Shown in pieces: positions 1-8,330 of a stretch of DNA of 64,000 nt. This stretch comes from Saccharopolyspora rhizosphaerae (GTDB lineage: Bacteria; Actinomycetota; Actinomycetes; Mycobacteriales; Pseudonocardiaceae). The position numbers and the translations under genes were made by a program. Within the stretch, counting starts at the first letter, position 1; each line of letters starts with the position of its first letter. The DNA lies in the NCBI RefSeq assembly GCF_003931915.1, contig NZ_RSAA01000006.1, positions 167,255-231,254 on the forward strand, read 5' to 3'. The notes below the pieces were generated by a model. The model was not told where the DNA came from, did no database searches, and saw only the letters and a program-made list of their open reading frames with translations.

Positions 1-412
1 AGCCGAGCGAGCAGCCGCACAGCACCGCCTCGTCGATCCCGAGCTCGTCGAGCAGGGCGATCACGTCGTCGGCCATGTCGCTGAGGCCGAACTCACCGGT
101 GATGGGCAGTCCCCGTCCGCGCCCTCGCTGGTCGAGGGCCACCACCGGGTGGTGCCGGGAGAGCGCGTCGAAGACGCCGTGGAAGTTGATGTCGGCGGAC
201 CAGGTGACCCCGTGCAGCAGCACCACCGGGACGCCGTGTCCGGGACCGCTGTGCCGTCGCACGAACACCTCACCGCGACCGGGCAGGTGGACCACCTCTC
301 CCGGTGGCAGGTCCGGGCGGTGCTCGACGTGCGCGGGAACCCGTCCGACCGGGCGGAGGCCACCGGCCCCGCGGCGCAGCTGAGACCCGAACCGCCAGAC
401 GCTGTGCGACAC
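1..412 (-). CDS. alpha/beta hydrolase fold protein (3' end cut by window edge)
   Basis: The visible 137 N-terminal residues read as an alpha/beta hydrolase. There is an LHGVTW oxyanion-hole segment near residues 66-71 and a DQRGRG turn. The GCSLG nucleophile elbow (GxSxG) lies at the very edge of the window, so the catalytic Asp and His are outside it. The GTG start is chosen because GAGGAG lies five bases upstream. Family members hydrolyse esters, lactones, epoxides or C-C bonds, and nothing here fixes the substrate. It diverges from a TetR-type regulator across a 96-bp gap containing an inverted repeat, so it is a plausible target of that regulator. It shows no signal peptide and is probably cytoplasmic. 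Confidence 0.8.
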   Translation of the reverse strand, partial: MSHSVWRFGSQLRRGAGGLRPVGRVPAHVEHRPDLPPGEVVHLPGRGEVFVRRHSGPGHGVPVVLLHGVTWSADINFHGVFDALSRHHPVVALDQRGRGRGLPITGEFGLSDMADDVIALLDELGIDEAVLCGCSLG

Positions 413-472
413 CCGCGCTCCTCATCCGCCTTGTGGCGACGGGCTTTTCAGCAGCCTGCCCGACGTTGAGCC

Positions 473-506
473 GGATGATACGCAGATCGTCCCACCGATA
501 TCATCC
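473..506. promoter_or_regulatory. inverted repeat, candidate TetR operator
   Basis: GGATGATA at 473-480 and its exact reverse complement TATCATCC at 499-506 flank an 18-bp spacer, just ahead of the TetR start and inside the divergent hydrolase promoter region. The arms are AT-richer than the surroundings. Symmetric sites in this position are typical of TetR autoregulation. The assignment rests on position and symmetry only. Confidence 0.45.
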
Positions 507-511
507 CCGTG

Positions 512-1153
512 ATGGAGTCATCGTCGGACCGGGAACTCGCGGTGCTGGAGTCGTTGCTGCGCACGGACGCGGAGCGCGCTCCAGGTTCCACCGATGAGCG
601 CATCCTCGACGGGGCGCTCACCGCGGTGTCGGCCTACGGTCCGCAGCGGGTGACGGCCGAGGACGTCGCCAGGGCGGCCGGTGTGGGTCGGGCGACGGTG
701 TTCCGCCGCTTCGGCTCCCTCGCGCACGTGCTGCACGAGCTGTGGCAGCGCGAGGTGGCGGTCTTCCTGGGGGAAGCGGCCGCGCGGCTCGACCGGACGC
801 CCGACCCGGCCGAGCGCGTGGTGGAGGCGTTCACCCTGTGCGTGCGCACCGCGCAGCGCCACCCCTGGGTCAGGAGGTTGGTCCGCACCGATCCCGGTCA
901 GCTGCTGGAACTGCTGCGCTCGGGGGAACCTTCACCGCTGCAGCTCGGCCGCGTCTTCGTGGCGCAGCGGTTGCGCCAGGACCACCCGGTCGCGGCGGGC
1001 GCCGACGAGAGGCTCGCGGAGTTGCTGATCCGGCTGTCGGTGGCGTACGCGGTCCTGCCCAGCGACGTGGTCGACTTCGGCGACGAGGAGCAGTTGCGCT
1101 CGTTCGCGACCGAGGTGGTGGTGCCCATCGTCGCCAACCGGGAGAACGGCTGA
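512..1153 (+). CDS. TetR/AcrR family transcriptional regulator
   Basis: This 213-residue protein has an N-terminal helix-turn-helix at about residues 45-80 (TAEDVARAAGVGRATVFRRF), the standard TetR DNA-binding layout. The C-terminal ligand-binding and dimerisation region is poorly conserved. An in-frame GTG at 509 directly precedes the ATG at 512, so the exact start is uncertain by one codon. It is divergent from the alpha/beta hydrolase gene and an inverted repeat lies between them, so it probably represses itself and the hydrolase. The inducer cannot be inferred. A 61-bp gap follows before the convergent methyltransferase gene ends. Confidence 0.88.
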   Translation: MESSSDRELAVLESLLRTDAERAPGSTDERILDGALTAVSAYGPQRVTAEDVARAAGVGRATVFRRFGSLAHVLHELWQREVAVFLGEAAARLDRTPDPAERVVEAFTLCVRTAQRHPWVRRLVRTDPGQLLELLRSGEPSPLQLGRVFVAQRLRQDHPVAAGADERLAELLIRLSVAYAVLPSDVVDFGDEEQLRSFATEVVVPIVANRENG

Positions 1154-1214
1154 TCTCCCGGTTGGCGCGGGAAGTCAGGGTCGCGCAGGCGGTTCCGAGC
1201 GCGGCCCCTCGGGT

Positions 1215-2108
1215 TCAGTTGCGGCGGACCGTCGCGTAGCGCACGTGCTCGAGGTGCATGGCGCTGTGCCCGTCGGCCTGGCGGCCGTACTCGGCTGCGG
1301 TGGTGGTGCCGTTCTCGTCCCGGTCGACCTGCCAGCCGTGGTCGCGCAGCCGTGTGATGGCAGGCGTGCGCTCGTCCTGGTGGACGAGCTGGTTCATGTC
1401 GACGCCCCAGTCCTGGCTGACGTGCTCGAAGCGCGGGTCGTCCATGGCCTGCCCGAAGTTCGCCGACACGGAGTGCTCCAGGGCGACCTGGCTCCCGGGC
1501 GCCGAGAGCCGGGTGATGACCTGGAAGAGCTCCTCCTCGGCCTCCGCTGGCAGGTACGGCAGGAGACCTTCGACCAGCCACGCGGTCGGCTTCTGCGGGT
1601 CGAAACCCGCCGCGAGCAGGGCCGACGCCCAGTCGTCGCGCAGGTCGGCCCGGACGGCGACGTGCTCGCAGCGCAGGTGGGCACCTTCCCCGGCGAGCGC
1701 GCGGCGCTTGAAGTCGAGGACCTCGGGCTGGTCGATCTCGAAGAGCGTGAAGTCCTGCGGCCACTCCAGCCGCCAGGCCCGGGAATCCAGCCCGGCGGCC
1801 AGGATCACGGCTTGCTCCACCTCACCGCTGCTGGTCGCGGTGCGGAAGTACTCGTCGAAGAACCGCGTGCGGATCCCCAGGTGCAGGGCCATCACCTGCC
1901 AGAGCTGGCGGGTGGTCTCGTCCTCGGGTTGGGCGTCGAGCACCGACGTGAGCGCACCCGTCGGCTGCGCGGCGCGGGCGAGCACCTCGGCGTGCGGGTC
2001 GTCGATGAGCCCGGACTCGGAGCGCGTCTCCAGAGCGCGGGCCACGGCCACCCACAAGGCCGTCCGCCCGACTCCCGAGACCACGTCCCACTTCTCGTGC
2101 TCTGCCAT
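1215..2108 (-). CDS. class I SAM-dependent methyltransferase (leucine carboxyl methyltransferase-like family)
   Basis: This 297-residue protein belongs to the actinobacterial O-methyltransferase family related to LCMT/PpmA enzymes (often annotated TIGR00027). Motif I, LAAGLDSRAW, binds SAM and is followed by FEIDQPEVL, whose acidic residue contacts the ribose. The N-terminal segment with TALWVA and the DDPHAEVLA stretch are typical of the family. The ATG at 2108 is chosen because AGGAGGA lies just upstream; longer readings lack a ribosome site. These genes are multiplied in mycobacteria and relatives and mostly have unknown substrates. It follows the MMPL transporter gene in the same direction after about 100 bp, so the two may be co-transcribed. 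Confidence 0.85.
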   Translation of the reverse strand: MAEHEKWDVVSGVGRTALWVAVARALETRSESGLIDDPHAEVLARAAQPTGALTSVLDAQPEDETTRQLWQVMALHLGIRTRFFDEYFRTATSSGEVEQAVILAAGLDSRAWRLEWPQDFTLFEIDQPEVLDFKRRALAGEGAHLRCEHVAVRADLRDDWASALLAAGFDPQKPTAWLVEGLLPYLPAEAEEELFQVITRLSAPGSQVALEHSVSANFGQAMDDPRFEHVSQDWGVDMNQLVHQDERTPAITRLRDHGWQVDRDENGTTTAAEYGRQADGHSAMHLEHVRYATVRRN

Positions 2109-2211
2109 CGTTCCTCCTGTTCTCGCGGTGCGGTGCTCCGCCGGTGGGGCACCGCACGGACTGACACCGGGCCCGCCGCGGGGACGGGCCCGGTGCGCGC
2201 GGCCCACCGGC

Positions 2212-4317
2212 TCAGCGACGCCCCAGCCGAGCGGGCCACCACAGGGACCGCCCGAGTTCCAGGGACAACGCCGGGACCAGCAACGAACGCACGATCAGCG
2301 TGTCCAGCAGCACTCCGAACGCCACGATGAAGGCCAGCTGGACCAGGAAGAGGATCGGCAGCACCGCGAGCGCGGCGAACGTCGCCGCGAGGACGACGCC
2401 GGCGGAGGTGATCACGCCGCCGGTGACCGTCAGGCCCCGCAGCACGCCGTCCCGGTTGCCCCGGTGCGTGGCTTCCTCCCGCACCCGGGTCATCAAGAAG
2501 ATGTTGTAGTCGATGCCGAGCGCGACCAGGAACACGAATCCGTACAGCGGCACGACGGGGTCCGCTCCCGGCATGTCGAAGACGTGGTTGAACACGAGCG
2601 CCGACACGCCCATCGTCGCGGCGAAGGAGAGCACCACGGTCGCGATCAGCATGAGCGGCGCCACCAGGGAACGCAGCAGCAGGACCAGGACCGCGAAGAC
2701 GACCGCGAGCACGATCGGGATGATCACCGAGCGGTCGTGCTCGGCGGCCAGCTGGGTGTCGAGCTGGGTCGCCGTCGGGCCGCCGACCAGGGCGTCGGCT
2801 CCCTCGACGCCGCGCACCGAGTCGCGGATCCGCTGCACGGAGGCGATGGCCTCCTCCGAGTCGGCGGGCTCGCTGAGCACGGCCTCGATCTGGACGCGGC
2901 CGTTGACCACCCGGGGCCCGCCCGGTCCTGCCTGGGCGGGAGCGACGTTCGCGACACCGTCCACCTGGGACGCTCGCACGACCTCGTCGGCGTGGTCGGC
3001 GTTGGCGATGATCGTGGTCGGCGTGCCCGATCCCGCCGGGAAGTGCCGGGTGAGCAACTCCTGCCCCGCCACGGACTCGACCGGGTTGATGAACACCTCG
3101 GACTGCGCGGTGCCGCTCGCCTTGAGCTGCGGCAGGCCGAGCGCGCCGAGGACGAGGACCAGCGTGGTCACCACCCAGATCGTGCGTGGCGCCCTGGCGA
3201 CCCAGGAGCTGATCCGCTCCCACAGCCCGGCACGGCCGGATCCCTGCTGCTCCGAGCCCCCCGGGACCACCGCGGGCGCGAAGGGCCAGAAGGCCGCGCG
3301 GCCGAGAAGCGCCAAGACCGCTGGCAGGAAGGTCAGCGAGGCGACCAGCGCGGCCACGATGCCGATGGCCGCGACGGGGCCGAGGCTCTTGTTCGAGTTC
3401 AGGTCGCTGAACAGCAGGCAGAGAACGCCGAGGGTCACGGTCCCGGCGGAGGCGACGATCGGTTCCCACGTCGAGCGCACGGAGCGGCGGATCGCGAGGA
3501 ACCTGTCGCGCGTCGAGCGCAGCTCCTCGCGGAACCGGGCCACGAACAGCAAGGCGTAGTCCGTGGCGGCGCCGATCACGAGGATCGACAGGATGCCTTG
3601 GCTCTGCCCGTTGAGCACCAGGACGTCGGCGTCGGCCAGGAAGTACACGGCCACCGCGGCCGCCCCGAGCGCGAACGAGGCCGACAGCAGCACCAGGACC
3701 GGCAGCACCGGGCTGCGGTAGACCGCGACGAGGATCAGGAACACCACCGCCCCGGTGACGAGCAACAGCATGCCGTCGACGCCGCTGAACGCCTCGCGCA
3801 GATCGGCTGCTTGGGCGGCGGGTCCGCTGACCAGGGCCTCGAGCCCGGCAGGCGACTGGTCCAGAACGGCTCGCACCGCCGCCACGGTCTCCGAGGGGTC
3901 GTCGTTGGCGTCGATGGCCACGACCACGTGCGCGGCCGAGCCGTCCTGGGACGGGATCGGAGGCGAGACCTGGTCCACTCCGCGGACTTCCCGGATCCGC
4001 TGGGCGGAGTCGTCCAGGTACTGGCGATCGGCTGCGGTGATCCCATCAGGGCGCTCCGCCACGACGAACGCCGGGATCGCGCGACCGTCGGTGAACTCCC
4101 GCTGCAGCTCGCCGACCTTGGTGGCCTCGGCCGATGCGGGCAGGAACGTCGAGCTGTCGTTCGTGGAGACCTCGCCCAGCTTCCCGGTGAAGGGTCCGCC
4201 CACGCCGCCCAGGGCCAACCAGGCGATCACCACGAGCGCCGGTAACACCCACCGCCAGCGGCGACGTGCCCCTTCCGGACGCGCTTCGACAGAGGTGGGT
4301 GGGGATGTCAGGACCAT
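2212..4317 (-). CDS. MMPL/RND-family membrane transporter
   Basis: This 701-residue inner-membrane protein has the two-fold MMPL layout. One helix lies near residues 25-43, followed by a large extracytoplasmic domain, five helices, a second extracytoplasmic domain and a final six-helix block. Both repeats keep the RND proton-relay type segment, seen as GAATDYALLF in the first half and ALGIDYNIFL in the second. Such proteins export lipids, antibiotics or other amphipathic compounds using the proton gradient. The ATG at 4317 follows a GAGGAAGAAG ribosome site. It is divergent from a MarR regulator with a palindromic operator between them, matching drug- or metabolite-induced export. The cargo is unknown. 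Confidence 0.9.
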   Translation of the reverse strand: MVLTSPPTSVEARPEGARRRWRWVLPALVVIAWLALGGVGGPFTGKLGEVSTNDSSTFLPASAEATKVGELQREFTDGRAIPAFVVAERPDGITAADRQYLDDSAQRIREVRGVDQVSPPIPSQDGSAAHVVVAIDANDDPSETVAAVRAVLDQSPAGLEALVSGPAAQAADLREAFSGVDGMLLLVTGAVVFLILVAVYRSPVLPVLVLLSASFALGAAAVAVYFLADADVLVLNGQSQGILSILVIGAATDYALLFVARFREELRSTRDRFLAIRRSVRSTWEPIVASAGTVTLGVLCLLFSDLNSNKSLGPVAAIGIVAALVASLTFLPAVLALLGRAAFWPFAPAVVPGGSEQQGSGRAGLWERISSWVARAPRTIWVVTTLVLVLGALGLPQLKASGTAQSEVFINPVESVAGQELLTRHFPAGSGTPTTIIANADHADEVVRASQVDGVANVAPAQAGPGGPRVVNGRVQIEAVLSEPADSEEAIASVQRIRDSVRGVEGADALVGGPTATQLDTQLAAEHDRSVIIPIVLAVVFAVLVLLLRSLVAPLMLIATVVLSFAATMGVSALVFNHVFDMPGADPVVPLYGFVFLVALGIDYNIFLMTRVREEATHRGNRDGVLRGLTVTGGVITSAGVVLAATFAALAVLPILFLVQLAFIVAFGVLLDTLIVRSLLVPALSLELGRSLWWPARLGRR

Positions 4318-4378
4318 CGAGCGGGCTTCTTCCTCGTGGAGCTCCTCGGCGGTTGCCGAGGCCACAGTACGACGGCAG

Positions 4379-4401
4379 TATATTTCGATTATCGAAGTAT
4401 A
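4379..4401. promoter_or_regulatory. 23-bp palindrome, candidate MarR operator
   Basis: TTCGAT at 4384-4389, a central T at 4390 and ATCGAA at 4391-4396 form a perfect 13-bp palindrome. Four further pairs flank it on each side after one mismatch (4383/4397). It is markedly AT-rich against a GC-rich background. It lies between the divergent MMPL transporter and MarR genes, 37 bp upstream of the MarR ATG. MarR dimers bind AT-rich palindromes of this size, so it is likely the shared operator. Confidence 0.65.
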
Positions 4402-4437
4402 TGGCAGGCCGAGGGGCCGCGCACGACGGGTGACGCG

Positions 4438-4959
4438 ATGAGCGATGCTGGTGAGGTGGACAACCAGGGAGGAAGTGACCAGTCCGGCGGCGCGCCCGCG
4501 GCGACCGGTGACGTGGCGCTGGGCGAGCTGCTGCGGGCGCTCAACGTCGAGCTCGACCGCTTCAGCGTCCTGTTCGGCAACGCCCACGGGCTGTACCGGA
4601 CCGACCTCAACGCCATCGTGGCGATCCTCGACGCCGCCAACCGCGGTGACCCGATGACGCCGAGCCGGCTGGCCGCGGCCCTCGACCTGAGCGCGTCGGC
4701 GACCACGACCCTCCTGGAGCGCCTGGAGTCGCTCGGTCACCTCACGCGGGAGCACAGCAAGACCGACCGGCGCCGGGTCGACCTGGACATCCACGACACC
4801 GCCCGGCAGATCGGCAACGAGTTCCACCAACCGCTGATGCGCGAGCTCGGCCAGGTCTGGGAGCGCTTCAGCGAGGACCAGCGGCGGACCATCAGCGAGT
4901 TCCTCACCGCGACGATCGAGGCCACCGCCCGCGCGCGGGAGACGATCGAACCGCGGTGA
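4438..4959 (+). CDS. MarR family transcriptional regulator
   Basis: This 173-residue winged-helix protein has a dimerisation helix at both ends. The recognition region is about residues 75-125 (TPSRLAAALDLSASATTTLLERLESLGHL), followed by the wing with the KTDRR turn. These are standard MarR features. ATG 4438 is taken over a 34-residue longer reading, which would run through the palindromic operator. It probably represses itself and the divergent MMPL exporter through the 4379-4401 palindrome, releasing on ligand binding. The hairpin at 4960-4984 directly after its stop may end the transcript. Confidence 0.88.
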   Translation: MSDAGEVDNQGGSDQSGGAPAATGDVALGELLRALNVELDRFSVLFGNAHGLYRTDLNAIVAILDAANRGDPMTPSRLAAALDLSASATTTLLERLESLGHLTREHSKTDRRRVDLDIHDTARQIGNEFHQPLMRELGQVWERFSEDQRRTISEFLTATIEATARARETIEPR

Positions 4960-4984
4960 CCGGCCCCTCGGCCGAGGTGGCCGG
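4960..4984 (+). terminator. GC-rich hairpin after the MarR gene
   Basis: CCGGCC and GGCCGG enclose CCTCGGCCGAGG, itself a perfect palindrome, immediately after the TGA. No T-run follows, so it is a GC-only hairpin of the kind common after actinomycete genes. Confidence 0.5.
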
Positions 4985-5129
4985 CGACCCGCTCGGACCT
5001 GTCATCGGCCTGTTCGGGGCGTGACAATCACCTCGACGCGTCCAGCGGTGACACCGGGCGTTCGCACGTTTAGCATCCGGGTTCACCACGACGAAGTGAC
5101 TTCACATCCCTGAAGCGAGGTTGATCCGG

Positions 5130-6662
5130 TTGTCGTCCCCGAGCTTGGACCAGTTGGGCTTTCGCCTGCACCCCGAGGACTCCGTCCTCATCGCCCGGCA
5201 GGACATCGAGCCCGGCACCTACTCCGGTCTCACGATCACGAACACGGTCCCGCGCGGGCACAAGGTCGCCACGGCCGACATCGCCGAAGGCACGGCGGTG
5301 CGCAAGTACGGGCAGATCATCGGCTTCGCCTCCCGCGACATCGCAGCCGGCGAGCACGTGCACACCCACAACGTCACGTACCAGGAGTTCCAGCGGGAAC
5401 ACGCCTTCGGCGCCGACGCCACGCCCACCGACTTCGTGCCCGAGGACCAGCGCGCCACCTTCCAGGGCTTCGTGCGGCCGGACGGCCGGGTCGGCACTCG
5501 CAACTACCTCGCGGTCTTGACCTCGGTGAACTGCTCGGCGACGGCGGCCAAGATGATCGCCCGGCGGGTCGAGGCCTCCGGCATCCTCGACGACTACCCC
5601 AACGTCGACGGCATCTGCCCGCTGACCCACACCCTCGGCTGCGGCCACAGCGGCAGCGGCAACGAGGGCTTCGAGGTGCTGCGCCGGTCGCTGCAGGGCT
5701 ACGCCGGCCACCCCAACATCGCCGGCCTGCTGGTCCTGGGGCTGGGCTGCGAGGTCAACCAGGTCAAGTCGCTGACCGAGGACCTCAAGCTCCCGGAGGG
5801 AACTCCGGTGCACGCCATGACGATCCAGGAGTTCGGCGGCACCAAGAAGACCGTGGCCGAAGGCGTCCGCCGCATCGAGGAGATGCTCCCGCAGGCCAAC
5901 GCCCACGAGCGGCAGACCGTCGGCGCGGACAAGCTGGTGCTCGCCATGGAGTGCGGTGGCTCCGACGCCTACTCCGGCATCACGGCCAACCCGGCCCTGG
6001 GCGCGGCGGCCGACCTGCTGATCCGCCACGGCGGCACGGCGGTGTTCGGCGAGACCACCGAGATCTACGGCGCCGAGCACCTGCTCACCCGCCGCGCGGT
6101 CAGCCGCGAGGTCGGCGAGAAGCTCGTCGACCGGATCGCCTGGTGGGAGAAGCACGTCCAGGCCGACGGGAGCTCGATCAACAACAACCCCTCGCCTGGC
6201 AACAAGGCGGGCGGCCTGACCACGATCCTGGAGAAGTCGCTGGGCGCCGCGGCCAAGGGCGGCACCACCAACCTCGTGGACGTGCTGCAGTACGCCGAGC
6301 CGATCACCGACCGCGGGCTGATGTTCATGGACACGCCCGGTTACGACCCGGTCAACGCGACCGGCCTGATCGCGGGCGGAGCGCAGCTGCTGTGCTTCAC
6401 CACGGGACGGGGTTCGGCCTTCGGCTGCAAGCCCGCGCCGAGCATCAAGCTGGCCACGAACACGCCGCTGTACGAGCGGATGACCGACGACATGGACATC
6501 AACTGCGGTGTCATCGCCGACGGCGAGATGACGGTCGCCGAGATGGGCGAGCAGATCTTCCAGCACATCCTGCGCGTGGCCTCCGGCGAGGAGACCAAGA
6601 GCGAGGAGCTCGGCTACGGGGAGGAGGAGTTCGTCCCGTGGCACCTGTCCACCGTGCTGTGA
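5130..6662 (+). CDS. UxaA/GarD-family sugar-acid dehydratase
   Basis: This protein of about 510 residues has an N-terminal SAF domain (about 5-85) followed by the catalytic UxaA/GarD region. It opens with GFVRPDGRVGTRNYLAVLT, then VNCSATAA and the cysteine-bearing segments THTLGCGHSG and MECGGSDAYSG. The family covers altronate and galactarate dehydratases, metal-dependent enzymes that convert aldonic or aldaric acids to 2-keto-3-deoxy acids. The exact substrate cannot be read from the sequence. A TTG at 5121 abuts the GAGG ribosome site, while the TTG at 5130 sits nine bases from it and is preferred. It is convergent with an MFS transporter gene. No dedicated sugar-acid operon surrounds it. 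Confidence 0.82.
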   Translation: MSSPSLDQLGFRLHPEDSVLIARQDIEPGTYSGLTITNTVPRGHKVATADIAEGTAVRKYGQIIGFASRDIAAGEHVHTHNVTYQEFQREHAFGADATPTDFVPEDQRATFQGFVRPDGRVGTRNYLAVLTSVNCSATAAKMIARRVEASGILDDYPNVDGICPLTHTLGCGHSGSGNEGFEVLRRSLQGYAGHPNIAGLLVLGLGCEVNQVKSLTEDLKLPEGTPVHAMTIQEFGGTKKTVAEGVRRIEEMLPQANAHERQTVGADKLVLAMECGGSDAYSGITANPALGAAADLLIRHGGTAVFGETTEIYGAEHLLTRRAVSREVGEKLVDRIAWWEKHVQADGSSINNNPSPGNKAGGLTTILEKSLGAAAKGGTTNLVDVLQYAEPITDRGLMFMDTPGYDPVNATGLIAGGAQLLCFTTGRGSAFGCKPAPSIKLATNTPLYERMTDDMDINCGVIADGEMTVAEMGEQIFQHILRVASGEETKSEELGYGEEEFVPWHLSTVL

Positions 6663-6695
6663 GCCGGACGCGAGCGGCTCGCTGAGGAAGCGCGT

Positions 6696-6737
6696 GGAGG
6701 GCGGTGCCGCCGGCCCCAGGCCAGCGAACCGCCCTCC
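6696..6737. terminator. hairpin between convergent genes
   Basis: GGAGGGCGGT (6696-6705) pairs with ACCGCCCTCC (6728-6737) across a 22-nt loop that holds a smaller GGCC stem. It lies between the convergent dehydratase and MFS genes and could serve both. Confidence 0.5.
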
Positions 6738-6750
6738 TGCTCCCCCTCGA

Positions 6751-8076
6751 TCAGGCTGCGACGGGCTCGCGGCGCGGGGCCTCGAGGTCCCAGCGGTGGC
6801 GGTGCAGCAGCACCGGCACCTGCTCACCCCGCTGCGCGGCGGCGAAGACCTCCGCGCGGGCGCGGCGCCACCACACCCAGGTGCGCGAGGCACCGAAGAG
6901 CAGCATCGCGACCAGCGCCAGCATGGCCACCCGGTACTCCGAACCGCCGGGCATCCACTCGACGAGGTCGAGCACCACGCCCACGCCCAGCACGCCCAGC
7001 GCGGTGGCCGAGTGGCCGCCCGCGTTGGCCACCCCGGTGGCGGTGCCGACCTGGCGCAGCGAGTTGTAGTCGCGCACCAGGGCGAAGGCCACCGAGGACA
7101 CCGGACCGCCGAAGGCGAAGACCAGGAACGCCACGGCGATCACCGCGAGCGGCGGACGACCCTGCGGCCAGGTCAGCAGCGCCACCCACGACAGCGCGTT
7201 CAGGCCCAGGTAACCCATGACGAGCCACATCCGGCACTCCGGGCGCTTGCCGATCAGCGCGCCCACGACCGGACCACCCACGACCTGGCCGATGATCAGC
7301 AGGCTCAGCACGACGCTCGCGGTGGAGGCGGCCACGCCCAGCCCATGGACCAGGTACGGGAAGCCCCACAGCAGGGTCAGCGCACCGGAGACGAACATCG
7401 TGCAGAAGTGCGTCCAGAACGCCAGCCGCGTTCCCGGCACCGACCACGCCGCGCGCACCTGCGCCAGGACCGCACCACCGCTCTGGGGCGAGGACGCCTT
7501 CGGGGTGGTGTCGCGCACCACCGAGACCGTCATCGCCGCGTAGACCATCGTCAACCCGCCGACCAGCAGGAACGTCCCCGTCCAGCCGATCGTGCGGAGC
7601 GCCGCGGCCAGCGGGAACGTGGCCGCGACACCACCCAGCGCCCCCAGCGCGCTGGAAACGGTGGCCACCAGCGCGTAGCGGCGGGCGGAGAAGTACGCCG
7701 CCACCAGTCGCAGGATGCTCACCCACATCAACGCATCGCCCAGGCCCAGCACGCCGCGCGCGGCCAGCCCCATCGCGTACGTGTCGGCAAGCGCGAACAG
7801 CACCTGGCCCGTCCCCAGCAACAACACCGCCGTGGTGATCACCCGGCGTGCGCCGTAGCGGTCCACCAGCAAACCGGTGGGAACCTGCATGCCCGCGTAG
7901 ATGCCGACCTGCAACACCGTGAACGCGCTGAGCGCGGCTGGTCCGACGTCGAACCGCTCCAGCGCTTGCGTTCCGGCAACCCCCAAGCTGCCCCTGTGAA
8001 ACACCGCGGCGAGGTAGGCGACCACCGCCACGCTCCAGATCCACCACGCCCGACGCTCCGGTCGGTCGGCAGCCAC
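6751..8076 (-). CDS. MFS transporter
   Basis: This 441-residue integral membrane protein has about twelve predicted helices in two blocks of six. The loop between helices 2 and 3 has the MFS signature G-x-x-x-D-R-x-G-x-R (GLLVDRYGARR). The GTG start at 8076 has GGGAGGG five bases upstream. The cargo is unknown, and no binding-protein or catabolic partner is co-transcribed. It is divergent from the acyl-CoA synthetase gene across about 250 bp and convergent with the UxaA-type dehydratase, so uptake of an organic acid is possible but unproven. Confidence 0.85.
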   Translation of the reverse strand: MAADRPERRAWWIWSVAVVAYLAAVFHRGSLGVAGTQALERFDVGPAALSAFTVLQVGIYAGMQVPTGLLVDRYGARRVITTAVLLLGTGQVLFALADTYAMGLAARGVLGLGDALMWVSILRLVAAYFSARRYALVATVSSALGALGGVAATFPLAAALRTIGWTGTFLLVGGLTMVYAAMTVSVVRDTTPKASSPQSGGAVLAQVRAAWSVPGTRLAFWTHFCTMFVSGALTLLWGFPYLVHGLGVAASTASVVLSLLIIGQVVGGPVVGALIGKRPECRMWLVMGYLGLNALSWVALLTWPQGRPPLAVIAVAFLVFAFGGPVSSVAFALVRDYNSLRQVGTATGVANAGGHSATALGVLGVGVVLDLVEWMPGGSEYRVAMLALVAMLLFGASRTWVWWRRARAEVFAAAQRGEQVPVLLHRHRWDLEAPRREPVAA

Positions 8077-8330
8077 GAATACCCTCCCAAGTCCTCTGAG
8101 TCAACAACACCCGGCTCACACTTGCTCAACTGTTAGTTCGCTCCGCGAAGCGATCGGGTTAGCCGATCTGCGAGTGGACTGCACCACATGCTCCACTGTG
8201 GACATCCGCAGAACCGAGTCTTGGCCCCAGCGCGACGCTCGCTTAGCCTCAACCCGGCGCCCGCAACGCGGTGGGCGTCGACGCACCGAAAACACCCTCG
8301 TGCCAAGGCACCAGGTGGGGATGGAGCGCG

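Noticed and set aside
1258-4245. A 995-residue plus-strand open frame opposite the methyltransferase and MMPL genes
   Set aside because: It mirrors the codon pattern of the real minus-strand genes, has His/Arg/Gln-rich low complexity, no ribosome site and no recognisable domain. Long antisense frames are expected in GC-rich DNA.
6694-8136. Plus-strand open frame antisense to the MFS gene
   Set aside because: Its translation is rich in HR, QH and RR runs typical of antisense reading, while the minus strand gives a clear 12-helix transporter with a ribosome site.
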